Notes under the pieces: model-generated
What the model was told of the DNA's origin: nothing
The model's database searches: none
Seen by the model: the letters and a program-made list of their open reading frames with translations, nothing else
Shown: piece after piece, positions 8,498-20,893 of the stretch
How positions within the stretch are numbered: the stretch's first letter is position 1
How the letters are laid out: every line of letters starts with the position of its first letter
Translations under genes and position numbers: made by a program
Source of the DNA: an uncultured Eubacteriales bacterium
GTDB lineage: Bacteria; Bacillota; Clostridia; Christensenellales; Aristaeellaceae
Length of the DNA stretch: 64,000 nt
Assembly: GCA_902761755.1 (NCBI GenBank)
Contig: CACWLP010000001.1
Span: forward strand, 1 to 64,000
Direction of reading: 5' to 3'

Positions 8498-8974
8498 ATG
8501 TCCAAGTTCATCAAGGAATTCAAGGAATTCGCCGTCAAGGGCAACGTAGTTGACATGGCGGTCGGCGTCATCATCGGCGGCGCGTTCGGCAAGATCGTCA
8601 CCTCCGTGGTCAACGATCTGTTCATGCCCATCATCGGGCTGGTCACCGGCGGCGCCAACGTCAGCGGCATGTTCGCCCTGCTGGGCAAGGTGCCCGAAGG
8701 CGAAATCGCCCCCAAGTCCATCGAAGAAGCGGCGGAGCGCGGCATCGCCACCTTCAACTACGGCAACTTCATCCAGACCGTCATCGACTTCATCCTCGTG
8801 GCCCTGTGCATTTTCCTGGTGATCAAGGCCATCAACAAGATGAAGAAGAAGGAAGAGCCCGCTCCCGAAAAGGAAGCCCGCAAGTGCCCCTTCTGCTGCT
8901 CTGAAATCGCCGACGACGCCACCCGCTGCCCCCACTGCACCAGCGAGCTGCCCAAGTACGAGCCCGCGAAATAA
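8498..8974 (+). CDS. mscL: Large-conductance mechanosensitive channel MscL with zinc-ribbon tail
   Basis: 158 residues. The N-terminal amphipathic helix and TM1 ([35 protein letters not shown]) and TM2 ([25 protein letters not shown]) are canonical for MscL, the homopentameric channel that opens under membrane tension during hypo-osmotic shock. After the usual charged bundle ([14 protein letters not shown]) there is an added C-terminal zinc ribbon, CPFC...CPHC (residues about 129-150), where many MscLs end. The ribosome site is GAAAGG. The HAD phosphatase gene begins 5 nt after the stop. The tail resembles that of the SPFH protein just upstream. Confidence 0.97.
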   Translation: MSKFIKEFKEFAVKGNVVDMAVGVIIGGAFGKIVTSVVNDLFMPIIGLVTGGANVSGMFALLGKVPEGEIAPKSIEEAAERGIATFNYGNFIQTVIDFILVALCIFLVIKAINKMKKKEEPAPEKEARKCPFCCSEIADDATRCPHCTSELPKYEPAK

Positions 8975-8979
8975 CCGCC

Positions 8980-9615
8980 ATGCGATACCGTCATTTCTTC
9001 TGGGATTTTGACGGCACGCTGTACGATACCTACGGGCGCATTGCCCGGGCCTTCCTGCGGGGGCTGCATGAACTGGGCGCGGACGCCTCCTACGAGGAGG
9101 TCTACGCCCTGAACAAGCGGTCCAACCTGGAATGTGCCCGGGTTTTTGCTGCCCGGGGCGCGGGGACGGAGGAGGAGCTCCTCGCCGCCTACCGCCGCCA
9201 TTCCGAGGAGGAGCCCATCGACGGCGTGCTCATGTACCCCGGCGCCAGGGACGTGCTGGAAACCGTCTGTCGCCTGGGGGGATGCAATTATCTCTACACC
9301 CACCGGGGCGCCAGCCTGGAAGGCTATCTGCAAAAGGACGGCATCGAAGCGCTGTTCGCGGACCGGATCACCAGCCTGGACGCCTTTCCCCGCAAGCCCG
9401 CCCCGGACGCGCTGAACCACCTGATCGAAAAGCACGGCCTTTCCCGGGGGGACTGCGTGATGATCGGCGACCGGACGATCGACCTGGACGCCGGGAAAAA
9501 CGCGGGTATCGCCTGCGCCCTGTTCGATCCCGACGGCCTCTGCCCCGGGTATGACACCCCGTGGCAGTTCCGCACCATGGAGGAGCTACAAGCTGCCCTG
9601 TGCGGGGAACAATAA
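8980..9615 (+). CDS. HAD-superfamily phosphatase (phosphoglycolate phosphatase-like)
   Basis: 211 residues with all four HAD motifs: I, DFDGTLYDT (nucleophile D and acid/base D near residues 9-11); II, Thr in YTHRG; III, Lys in PRKPAPD; IV, MIGDRTIDLDAG. The helical cap between motif I and II fits subclass IA, as in Gph/PgmB-type enzymes acting on small phosphorylated metabolites. The start lies 5 nt after the mscL stop without a clear Shine-Dalgarno site, so translation is probably coupled to mscL. The substrate is unknown. Confidence 0.85.
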   Translation: MRYRHFFWDFDGTLYDTYGRIARAFLRGLHELGADASYEEVYALNKRSNLECARVFAARGAGTEEELLAAYRRHSEEEPIDGVLMYPGARDVLETVCRLGGCNYLYTHRGASLEGYLQKDGIEALFADRITSLDAFPRKPAPDALNHLIEKHGLSRGDCVMIGDRTIDLDAGKNAGIACALFDPDGLCPGYDTPWQFRTMEELQAALCGEQ

Positions 9616-9623
9616 ATATTTTA

Positions 9624-9676
9624 CGGGGGAAACCGCTCTTTGTAAGCCAAAGAGCGGTTTCCCCCGCGCCCCCCTT
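9624..9676 (+). repeat. Long hairpin repeat with C-rich tail (copy 1)
   Basis: A perfect 19-bp stem (9624-9642 with 9648-9666, loop TAAGC) beginning CGGGGGAAACCGC is followed not by a T run but by CGCCCCCCTTCCGAGAAAGC. The same hairpin and tail recur at 15913 and 22828, with a decayed copy near 12678. It lies 9 nt after the HAD gene stop, so it probably forms the 3' end of that transcript. Confidence 0.75.
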
Positions 9677-9782
9677 CCGAGAAAGCTGTTTTTTTACCTG
9701 TCGTATCTTCCGTCCATTCTATCCTCTACGCAAAGCAATCCACAAACGAGATTTTGCATTTGCCATAATTATTTTCTCCCTG

Positions 9783-9811
9783 TTTACATTTTGCACATTA
9801 TGTGTTAAAAT
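9783..9811 (+). promoter_or_regulatory. Promoter in a non-coding stretch
   Basis: TTTACA (9783-9788), 17-bp spacer, TAAAAT (9806-9811), in a locally AT-rich segment. No convincing ORF follows; a hairpin with a T run lies about 70-100 nt downstream, so this may drive a small RNA. Confidence 0.6.
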
Positions 9812-9817
9812 AGTTAT

Positions 9818-9915
9818 GGGCGGTCACCATGGCATGAGCCGTTCGCGGGTTGTGCGTTTCGGCGGGCAGTCCCGTATAAGTAAGTCATCCGTATGGATGG
9901 CTTGCTTACTTTTTA
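9818..9915 (+). ncRNA. Candidate small structured RNA, about 100 nt
   Basis: Bounded by a good promoter (9783-9811) and a terminator-like hairpin: AAGTAAG and CATCC pair with GGATG and CTTACTT (9878-9911), with a small internal bulge, followed by a T run. The body (GGGCGGTCACCATGGC... to CAGTCCCG) has GC-rich self-complementary blocks in an otherwise AT-rich neighbourhood. I do not recognise a known riboswitch or housekeeping RNA family in it. An open frame crosses it, but its composition and lack of a ribosome site argue against coding. Confidence 0.45.
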
Positions 9916-10025
9916 TACCTTTTTATGCAAATCAATTCACGTTTATTAAGAACCATCAGATCAATATTGAACCCACAAACAGATAAAATTCGATCAGAAA
10001 TGCAAAACACTCAAATTATCCGTAG

Positions 10026-10050
10026 GGGCGGCTATCAGCCGCCCGTTTTT
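10026..10050 (+). terminator. Intrinsic terminator in the non-coding stretch
   Basis: GGGCGGCT (10026-10033), loop ATC, AGCCGCCC (10037-10044), then GTTTTT. There is no gene directly upstream; it may end read-through from the candidate small RNA. Confidence 0.8.
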
Positions 10051-10096
10051 CTTTATGAAAACGCACGTATTTCAGCCCGCAGCAGGAGGGTTATCA

Positions 10097-10138
10097 ATGA
10101 ATAAAGATAACAAATTCTATCTCTTCCCCGCTACTTAA
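10097..10138 (+). CDS. Possible 13-residue peptide ORF
   Basis: ATG at 10097 lies 6 nt after a GGAGGG ribosome site and encodes MNKDNKFYLFPAT before a TAA. Codon use is AT-rich, like its surroundings. It could be a leader or signalling peptide upstream of the XRE regulator, or chance. Between this ORF and the operators I see nothing else. Confidence 0.25.
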   Translation: MNKDNKFYLFPAT

Positions 10139-10192
10139 GATAGATACATCAGGTGTAAACGTCACAATAAAGCTCAATAAGCACAAATACGA

Positions 10193-10230
10193 TAGATATT
10201 ATCTAAATGTCAATAGATAATTTTTATCTA
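10193..10230. promoter_or_regulatory. Two TAGATA...TATCTA palindromic operators
   Basis: Two inverted repeats stand in tandem: TAGATA-T-TATCTA at 10193-10205 and TAGATAATTTTTATCTA at 10214-10230. Half-sites are identical, with 1- and 5-bp gaps, and the centres are 23 bp apart (about two helical turns). They precede the XRE gene by about 45 nt and overlap the expected promoter (TATATT-like -10 near 10233). They are the natural candidates for auto-regulation by that protein. Confidence 0.6.
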
Positions 10231-10275
10231 TGCTATATTCGGGGCAGGATAAAAAGGAGGGGGGGTGAGGCCGGC

Positions 10276-10488
10276 ATGCGGAACAGGATCAGGGATCTGC
10301 GGGAAGACGCCGACCTGACCCAGCAGCAGATCGCCGACCGCATCGGCATCACCCAGCGAAAATACAGCTATCTGGAAACCGGCACGCAGCAGCTCACCGA
10401 TGAGCTGCTGATCAAGCTGGCGAATCACTACAAGGTGAGCATCGATTACCTCCTGTGCCAGACGAACAATCCGAAAAGAAATACATAA
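10276..10488 (+). CDS. XRE-family helix-turn-helix regulator
   Basis: A 70-residue protein that is essentially a single Cro/C1-type HTH: IRDLREDADLTQQQIADRIGITQRKYSYLETGTQQLTDELLIKLANHYKVSIDYLL. Such single-domain regulators usually bind as dimers to palindromes and repress their own promoter. The ATG at 10276 follows GGTGAGG, and AAGGAGG lies further upstream. The twin palindromes immediately upstream support autoregulation. No effector domain and no toxin or phage partner is adjacent. Confidence 0.88.
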   Translation: MRNRIRDLREDADLTQQQIADRIGITQRKYSYLETGTQQLTDELLIKLANHYKVSIDYLLCQTNNPKRNT

Positions 10489-12675
<2,187 letters not shown>

Positions 12676-12677
12676 TG

Positions 12678-12718
12678 AGGGACGCGGTTCCCCCCAGACC
12701 CCCATCCGAGAAAGGCGT
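12678..12718 (+). repeat. Decayed hairpin-tail repeat (copy 2)
   Basis: CGCGGTTCCCCCCAGACCCCC followed by ATCCGAGAAAGGC matches the right arm and tail of the hairpin family seen at 9624, 15913 and 22828, but the left arm is missing. It sits directly after the gyrB stop. Confidence 0.5.
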
Positions 12719-12749
12719 ATCTTTTATTCGTAATAGGAGTTGACTTGCG

Positions 12750-13373
12750 TTGAAGAAGCTTTTATGCGTGTTTCTGTGCCTGATGCTGCTCGTCCCCTCC
12801 GCCCTGGCGGAAGGCATGCCCCGGGCCCTGACGGAGAACGACCCCGCCTATGCCTGGATCTGCGAAAAAAGCACGGAGCTGGCCGCTCTCCTGGACGAGG
12901 CGCTGCGCAGCGACGGCTATCTGTCAATTTATTTCCCGCAGGATCAATTCGGCGGCGAACTGGCCAATCTGCGCAAACACGATTTTTCGCATCCCGCCGC
13001 TGTGGCGGTCCTGCGGGCCGACGACGCGTTTCTTGAGCAGATCGCCGATCAGTACGGCCCCATGCTGAACAGCCTGGGCCTGTCGGAAAGCCTGGAATCC
13101 TCCGTCCGCCGCACCGTCTGGCTGAGCGTCGGCAATCTGCTGATCGGATCGATGGTTTCCGCAGACATGCTGGCGCTGTCCTCGGCCCTGACCTTTTCCG
13201 ACGCCTATATCTGCCCGGATACCATCGACGGCCCCTGCCTCGCCGTGATGCGCTGCGGCGGGTCGTACGCTTTCCTGGCCGTGTTTGTGCCCAACGGGAA
13301 CGGCACAGTCGCCGCCAAAGGGCAGTTCATTCCCGACTGGCTGGCGGAAGTGCTATTAACGCTGCAAAACTGA
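12750..13373 (+). CDS. Exported protein of unknown function between gyrB and gyrA
   Basis: 207 residues starting with TTG, 10 nt after AGGAG. The N-terminus LKKLLCVFLCLMLLVPSALA followed by EG is a clear signal peptide with an A-x-A-like cleavage site; there is no lipobox. The mature part (about 185 residues) is mildly acidic with helix-rich segments (LLDEALRSDGYLSIYF, DAFLEQIADQYGPMLNSLGL) and ends with PDWLAEVLLTLQN. No recognised domain. The leader resembles that of the leucine-rich-repeat protein after gyrA (16019), suggesting inserted exported genes around gyrase. Role unknown. Confidence 0.7.
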   Translation: MKKLLCVFLCLMLLVPSALAEGMPRALTENDPAYAWICEKSTELAALLDEALRSDGYLSIYFPQDQFGGELANLRKHDFSHPAAVAVLRADDAFLEQIADQYGPMLNSLGLSESLESSVRRTVWLSVGNLLIGSMVSADMLALSSALTFSDAYICPDTIDGPCLAVMRCGGSYAFLAVFVPNGNGTVAAKGQFIPDWLAEVLLTLQN

Positions 13374-13433
13374 CCGGGGTGGGAGACCGTAAGCTTTTTC
13401 CCCGCCAACATCCCCAGAAAGGACGTACTTTCC

Positions 13434-15902
<2,469 letters not shown>

Positions 15903-15912
15903 AACCAAGCAG

Positions 15913-15968
15913 GGGGGAACCGCTTTTTGAGGCCAAAAAGCGGTTTCCCCCTGTACCCCCTTCCGAAA
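15913..15968 (+). repeat. Long hairpin repeat with C-rich tail (copy 3)
   Basis: An 18-bp stem with one G-T wobble (15913-15930 with 15935-15952, loop AGGC) has arms built on GGGGGAACCGCTTTTTG. Tail: TGTACCCCCTTCCGAAAAAGC. It begins 10 nt after the gyrA stop. Same family as 9624 and 22828. Confidence 0.75.
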
Positions 15969-16018
15969 AAGCGACTCTGAATTATTCTAGAAGATCTATT
16001 GTCAAAGGAGAATGACGT

Positions 16019-17380
16019 ATGAAAAAGCTGCTTTCCTTGTTTGTTTGCCTCATGCTTCTATATGCAATAGTTCAAAACGCCGGGGCGGAGGAAGCGACGC
16101 CCGAAACGTTCACCTGCGAGGATTACGAATACATCCTGCTGGAGGACGGCACGGCGGAGATCACAAAATATACCGGCAGCACGGAAATCTTGACGATCCC
16201 TGAAACGCTGGACGATCATCCGGTCACAGCGCTTGGCGATCTGGCGTTTTCCGGCTGTCAGGCGCTTACGGGCGTTTCGATTCCCAACATCGTGACATCC
16301 GCCGGGGCCAACCCCTTTGAAAACTGTGAAAGCCTGAAATCTTTTTACGTATCCCCCGATCATCCCACCCTGGCCGTGATCGACGACGTGCTGTTTTCCA
16401 AACCGGACAAGCGGTTGGTCTGTTTCCCCAGGGGGAAAGCCGCTTATGACTACGATCAACTGCTGGAAAGAGTGGACGAAGAGCAACGGCGGCTGGACAG
16501 GTGGCTCGCAGACAGCGAAAAGAGCCCGTCCGTCATTCAAAAGCAAAAGGACATGGTGGAAAAATACCAGGATATGCTGAGCAACGCTTCGCCGAATTTT
16601 TCCTACGCGATCCCCCAGGGGATCCGGATCATCGGCGATTACGCTTTTTCTTCCTGTTTTGGGCTTATCGGCATTGACATTCCGGACAGCGTCACCACCA
16701 TCGGCAATCAGGCATTTTTGGCATGCTCCGGAATTACAGAAATTTCGATCCCAAACAGCGTTACCAGCATCGGAAAGCAGGCGTTCGGCGGCACCCTCCT
16801 GACCAGCATCGTCATTCCGGACAGCGTCACCGTCCTTGAGGAACAGGTGTTTGACGGCTGTTCCCGCCTGACCGACGTTACGATCCCGGACAGCGTCACC
16901 ACCATCGGGGAAGGCGCGTTTATTGCCTGTACCAGGCTGAAGACCGTTACGATCCCGGACAGCGTCACCAGCATCGGGTTTTCGGCATTTGAAAATACCG
17001 GATTGACAAACATCACGATTCCAGAGAGCGTGACCGATCTGGGCGGGCGGGCGTTCTTTAACTGTCGAAAACTGACTTCCATTTCGTTCCCAAACAGCGT
17101 GAGCGTTATTAAGATCTGGACGTTCTGCTGGTGCGAAAGCCTGACCGAAGTGGTGCTTCCTGACGGCGTCACCAGCATCCAAAGAGATGCGTTCGAGGGA
17201 TGCGGTCAGCTACGCAGCATTACGATCCCAGAAAGCGTCACCAGCATCGAAAAAGATGCTTTTGCTAAATGCTTCAAGCTGACGGCGACGGTCTGCCGCG
17301 GAAGCTACGCCGAGGAATACTGTAAGGAGAACGATCTGCAATACACCTATCCCGACGCCCTGGACTGGCTGAACGACTGA
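16019..17380 (+). CDS. Exported leucine-rich-repeat (BspA-like, LRR_5) protein
   Basis: 453 residues. The signal peptide MKKLLSLFVCLMLLYAIVQNAGA ends in A-G-A. The mature protein consists largely of about 23-residue repeats of the BspA/Treponema type (I-P-D-S-V-T-x-I-G-x-x-A-F-x-x-C-x-x-L), at least seven between residues about 60-115 and 200-430, interrupted by a charged helical insert (about residues 140-190, YDYDQLLERVDEEQRRLDRW). Such proteins are surface or secreted binding modules. There is no sortase motif or anchor at the C-terminus, so it is probably secreted. The ribosome site is AAAGGAG. Not obviously co-transcribed with the next gene. Confidence 0.88.
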   Translation: MKKLLSLFVCLMLLYAIVQNAGAEEATPETFTCEDYEYILLEDGTAEITKYTGSTEILTIPETLDDHPVTALGDLAFSGCQALTGVSIPNIVTSAGANPFENCESLKSFYVSPDHPTLAVIDDVLFSKPDKRLVCFPRGKAAYDYDQLLERVDEEQRRLDRWLADSEKSPSVIQKQKDMVEKYQDMLSNASPNFSYAIPQGIRIIGDYAFSSCFGLIGIDIPDSVTTIGNQAFLACSGITEISIPNSVTSIGKQAFGGTLLTSIVIPDSVTVLEEQVFDGCSRLTDVTIPDSVTTIGEGAFIACTRLKTVTIPDSVTSIGFSAFENTGLTNITIPESVTDLGGRAFFNCRKLTSISFPNSVSVIKIWTFCWCESLTEVVLPDGVTSIQRDAFEGCGQLRSITIPESVTSIEKDAFAKCFKLTATVCRGSYAEEYCKENDLQYTYPDALDWLND

Positions 17381-17453
17381 TCTCACGGCTTCATTTTTCC
17401 GTCCTCGTTCCGCACCTCGACACCCTTGAGAAAGGAAGCTCCGCGAAAAACGT

Positions 17454-19055
17454 ATGACCCAGAAACAGAAAACCCTGGTGGGCGGCGTATCCATCCTGGG
17501 GGTGGCCGGCATCATCTGCAAGGTGGTGGGGGTGCTTTACCGCATCCCGCTGACCAATTTTATCACGCAGGACGGCATGGGGGTTTATTCCACCGTCTAC
17601 CCCACCTACAATCTGCTGCTCACCATTTCCTCCGCCGGCCTGCCGGTGGCGATCTCCCGCATGATGGCCCACCATATCACCCGGGAGGACCCGCAGAACG
17701 CCCGGCGCATTTTCCGGGCGGCGCTGAAGATCCTCACAATTCTGGGCGTGGTCACCTCGGTGCTGATGTTCGCCCTGTCCGGTTTGCTTGCCGCATCCCA
17801 TAACGACCCGGACACCCGGCTGGGCTTCATGGCCATCGCTCCCAGCCTGTTTTTCGTGTGCGTCATGAGCGCCTACCGCGGCTTCCTCCAGGGCCAGCGC
17901 AACATGGTGCCCACGGCCATTTCCCAGCTCATCGAGCAGATCGGCCGGGTGTTCGTGGCCCTGCCGCTGGCGATCCTGGGCATGCGTACGGGCGGCATCG
18001 CCTGGGGCGTGGCAGGGGCGCTGCTGGGCTCCACCACGGCGGAGGGCGTGTCCCTGATCTATATGCTCCTCCAGCACCGCCGCAGCGCCCAAATACTGGA
18101 TCGGATGCCCCAGCGGGAAGACGCGGAGCCGCTTTCGGACCGCGCCATCCTCGGGCGCCTGTTCCTGGTGGCGGTGCCCATCACCCTGGGGGCCTGCATC
18201 GTGCCCCTGGCCGGGTTCATCGACAGCCACATGATCCGCCCGCTGATGGAGGGCGCGGGCATCGCCTTTGAGGAGGCCCGCATCCTCTTCGGCGTCTATA
18301 CCGGCCCGGTGATCACCCTGATCAACGTGCCCACCGCCATCGCCATGGCCATGGGCACCAACCTGGTGCCGGATATCGCCTCCGGCCTGGCCCGGGGCGA
18401 CCGGGATTACGTGATCCGGGAAACGGGCATCGGGCTGCGGATGGCCGCGGTGGTGGGCTTTCCCTGCTCCGTGGGCATGAGCCTGCTGGCCAAGCCCATC
18501 CTGTACCTGTGCTACCGCAGCGGCTACGAAGTGCAATACCTCAACGTGGCGGCGGAGCTGCTGCAGATTTCCGCCCTCACCATCGTGCTGTTCACCATGG
18601 TGCAGGCCACCAGCGGCATCCTGCAGGGCGCGGGCAGGCAGCGCATCCCCATGTACACGCTGATCGTCGGCGTGGCCATGAAGATCGCCCTCAACTATAC
18701 CCTGGTGCAGCGGCCGGAAATCAACATCCACGGCGCGCCCTGGGCGTCGCTGCTGTGCTACACCGCCAGCATGATCCCCAATCTGTATTACGTCTGCAAG
18801 TACACCGGCTACCGCTTCAGCGTCCGGGACGTGGTTTTGAAGCCGCTGTTCAGCGCTGCCGTCATGGGCGCGGCGGTCTGGGCCGTATGGCATTATCTGT
18901 TCGGCGATCCCGGGCAGCTGGGCGGGTTCCGGCTGACGGCGGGCATCCTGCTGTGCGTGTTCCTGGGCGTGGTGATCTACGTGCTGATGGCCCTGATCAC
19001 CGGCGCCATCTCCAAGGAAGATCTCCCCGCCAAGGTCAGGAGGTTTTTGAAATGA
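17454..19055 (+). CDS. SpoVB/MurJ-type polysaccharide flippase (MOP superfamily)
   Basis: 533 residues with about 14 predicted membrane segments. The N-terminus (GGVSILGVAGIICKVVGVLYRIPLTNFITQDGMGVYSTVYPTYN in pieces) is typical of the SpoVB/YabM branch of the MOP (MATE-like) flippases that move lipid-linked glycan precursors for spore cortex or cell wall. It lies directly before yabN (MazG): the YabN ATG overlaps this stop codon (ATGA). That order matches the yabM-yabN-yabO region of Bacillus and its clostridial equivalents. The ribosome site is modest (AAAGGAAG far upstream). Whether it acts in sporulation or vegetative wall synthesis cannot be told from sequence. Confidence 0.9.
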   Translation: MTQKQKTLVGGVSILGVAGIICKVVGVLYRIPLTNFITQDGMGVYSTVYPTYNLLLTISSAGLPVAISRMMAHHITREDPQNARRIFRAALKILTILGVVTSVLMFALSGLLAASHNDPDTRLGFMAIAPSLFFVCVMSAYRGFLQGQRNMVPTAISQLIEQIGRVFVALPLAILGMRTGGIAWGVAGALLGSTTAEGVSLIYMLLQHRRSAQILDRMPQREDAEPLSDRAILGRLFLVAVPITLGACIVPLAGFIDSHMIRPLMEGAGIAFEEARILFGVYTGPVITLINVPTAIAMAMGTNLVPDIASGLARGDRDYVIRETGIGLRMAAVVGFPCSVGMSLLAKPILYLCYRSGYEVQYLNVAAELLQISALTIVLFTMVQATSGILQGAGRQRIPMYTLIVGVAMKIALNYTLVQRPEINIHGAPWASLLCYTASMIPNLYYVCKYTGYRFSVRDVVLKPLFSAAVMGAAVWAVWHYLFGDPGQLGGFRLTAGILLCVFLGVVIYVLMALITGAISKEDLPAKVRRFLK

Positions 19056-20500
19056 CCCATCCCATCACCGTGGTTTCCCTGGGCCCGGGCCCGAAGGAAT
19101 ACCTGACCCTGGGGGCCATTGAAACGCTGAAAAGCGCAGAAAAAGTCGTGCTGCGCACCCGGGTGGCCTGCGAGGCCGCGGATTGGCTGGAGCAGCAGGG
19201 CCTCTCCTTTGAAACCCTGGATTTTCTTCACGAGCAGTGCGAGGATTTCGACGCGCTCGTTTCCGCCGCCGCGGAGCATCTGCTTGCCCTGGCGGAAAAA
19301 CAGGAAATCTGCTACGCCGTGTTCGATTTGTCGGCGGACGAAACGGTGAAGGCCCTGGCAAAAAAGGCGCAGATCCGCACCGTGGCCGGCGTGCCCCTGT
19401 CCGCGCCGTACCTGGCCGCCGTCCCCCCGCAGGACAAAATCGAGGTCCAGACCGCCAGCAGCCTGGAGATTACCTCCCTGCAAAATCCCCTTTTGATCCT
19501 GGAATGCGATTCCCGAATGCTGATGGGCCAGTGCAAATTACAGCTGCTGCGCTGGTACGACCCCGATCAGCCGGTATGCTTCTTTCCCCCGTCCTCATCG
19601 GAGGAAAGGCCCTATTTGTCCTCCCATTTGACCATGCCCCTGTATGAAATCGACCGACAGAAGGAATACGACCATACCTGCGCGGTGTTTTTGCCCACCG
19701 TTCCGCTTACGGATCGGAAGCGCTTTGACTTTTTCGATCTGGTGCGGATCATGGATCGCCTGCGGGCCCCGGACGGCTGCCCCTGGGACCGGGAGCAGGA
19801 CCATCACACCCTGCGCAAATACCTCATCGAGGAGGCCTACGAGACAGGCGCCGCCATCGACGAGGAGGACTGGGACCACGTGGCCGAGGAATTGGGCGAC
19901 GTGCTGCTGCAGGTGGTGTTCCAATCCAAGATCGGCAGCCAGACCGGCACCTTCGAGCTTTCCGACGTCACCACCCACATCTGCCGCAAGATGATTCTCC
20001 GCCACCGCCACATTTTCGGCGCGGACCAGTGCGGCACGGCGGAGGAAGTGCTGCGCAACTGGGAAAAGATCAAAAAAGAGGAGCGCGGCTTTTCCACTCA
20101 GGGCGAAGCGCTGCGGGATATCCCCGCCGGCCTGCCGCCCATGGTGCGGGCATACAAAGCCCAGAAAAAGGCCGGGGTGGTGGGCTTCGACTGGGACGGC
20201 CCCGTGCCGGCCTATGAAAAGGTGCGGGAGGAAGTGGCGGAAGCGGAGGCGGAATGGAACGCCCGCGCGCCGGAAAAGCTGGAAGAGGAGATCGGCGATC
20301 TGCTCTTTGCGTGCGTGAACGCCGCCCGGCTTTCCGGGGTGGATCCGGAAGAAGCCCTGCAAAAAGCCACGGAAAAGTTCATTTCCCGCTTCTGCGCCAT
20401 GGAAAAAGCGATTTTACAAGCCGGAAAACGCTTTGAGGACTTGACATTATCGGAAATGGATGTATACTGGAAAGGCAGCAAACAATGCCCCCGGGCATAA
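19052..20500 (+). CDS. mazG: YabN-like tetrapyrrole-methylase-fold/MazG pyrophosphohydrolase
   Basis: 482 residues. The N-terminal part (1-220) has a tetrapyrrole-methylase fold start (ITVVSLGPGPKEYLTLGA), and the C-terminal part (about 225-480) carries two MazG helical bundles: DGCPWDREQDHHTLRKYLIEEAYE followed by EELGDVLLQVVFQ, then EEIGDLLFACVNAAR. The E-E-x-x-E and E-x-x-D metal-binding residues are intact. The family hydrolyses non-canonical nucleoside triphosphates (house-cleaning). The ATG overlaps the flippase stop, with AGGAGG 8 nt upstream. The true start is 19052 even though the frame is open much further upstream. Confidence 0.92.
   Translation: MTHPITVVSLGPGPKEYLTLGAIETLKSAEKVVLRTRVACEAADWLEQQGLSFETLDFLHEQCEDFDALVSAAAEHLLALAEKQEICYAVFDLSADETVKALAKKAQIRTVAGVPLSAPYLAAVPPQDKIEVQTASSLEITSLQNPLLILECDSRMLMGQCKLQLLRWYDPDQPVCFFPPSSSEERPYLSSHLTMPLYEIDRQKEYDHTCAVFLPTVPLTDRKRFDFFDLVRIMDRLRAPDGCPWDREQDHHTLRKYLIEEAYETGAAIDEEDWDHVAEELGDVLLQVVFQSKIGSQTGTFELSDVTTHICRKMILRHRHIFGADQCGTAEEVLRNWEKIKKEERGFSTQGEALRDIPAGLPPMVRAYKAQKKAGVVGFDWDGPVPAYEKVREEVAEAEAEWNARAPEKLEEEIGDLLFACVNAARLSGVDPEEALQKATEKFISRFCAMEKAILQAGKRFEDLTLSEMDVYWKGSKQCPRA
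20441..20468 (+). promoter_or_regulatory. Internal promoter for the HU gene
   Basis: Perfect TTGACA (20441-20446), 16-bp spacer, TATACT (20463-20468), lying inside the last codons of the mazG gene and about 73 nt before the HU ATG. It would allow the abundant HU protein to be made independently of the upstream operon. Confidence 0.75.
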
Positions 20501-20540
20501 GCCCGGCGGCTTGTCATTACAATCAATGGAGGTCATAACA

Positions 20541-20813
20541 ATGAACAAAACCGAATTGGTCGCCGCGCTGGCCGGCAAAGCTGAACTGAGCAAGAAGGAC
20601 GCCGAAAAGGCTCTGAACGCTTTCGTCGAAGTGGTTTCCGACGCCATGAAGGCCGGCGACAAGGTGCAGCTGGTGGGCTTCGGCACTTTTGAGAGCAAGG
20701 ATCGCCCCGCCCGTACCGCCCGGAACCCCCGCACCGGCGAAGCCGTGAAGATCCCCGCCAGCAAGGCCGTTTCCTTCAAGGTGGGCAAGGCCCTCAAGGA
20801 CAGCCTGAAATAA
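20541..20813 (+). CDS. hup: Histone-like DNA-binding protein HU
   Basis: 90 residues: MNKTELVAALAGKAELSKKDAEKALNAF..., with the arm GFGTFESKDRPARTARNPRTGE and the end VSFKVGKALKDSLK, exactly the HU length and layout. It binds and bends DNA non-specifically as a dimer and compacts the nucleoid. The ribosome site is GGAGG, 8 nt from the ATG at 20541. It has its own consensus promoter and a strong terminator, matching high expression. Its location between yabN and rqcP is common in Clostridia. Confidence 0.97.
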   Translation: MNKTELVAALAGKAELSKKDAEKALNAFVEVVSDAMKAGDKVQLVGFGTFESKDRPARTARNPRTGEAVKIPASKAVSFKVGKALKDSLK

Positions 20814-20842
20814 TCCCATTCAGCCGCAGGTTGGCTGCGCGA

Positions 20843-20872
20843 CAGGGGCGGACCAGATCCGCCCCTGTTTTT
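20843..20872 (+). terminator. Intrinsic terminator after HU
   Basis: A 10-bp perfect stem CAGGGGCGGA/TCCGCCCCTG (20843-20852 and 20858-20867) with a 5-nt loop, followed by TTTTT. The rqcP start codon comes 22 nt after it, so some read-through or a further promoter is needed for rqcP. Confidence 0.93.
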
Positions 20873-20893
20873 CAAAAAAGGAGAAATGCACAA

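Noticed and set aside
9561-9986. 141-residue open frame across the non-coding stretch
   Set aside because: It begins inside the HAD gene in another frame, has no ribosome site, and crosses a hairpin repeat, a promoter and a terminator.
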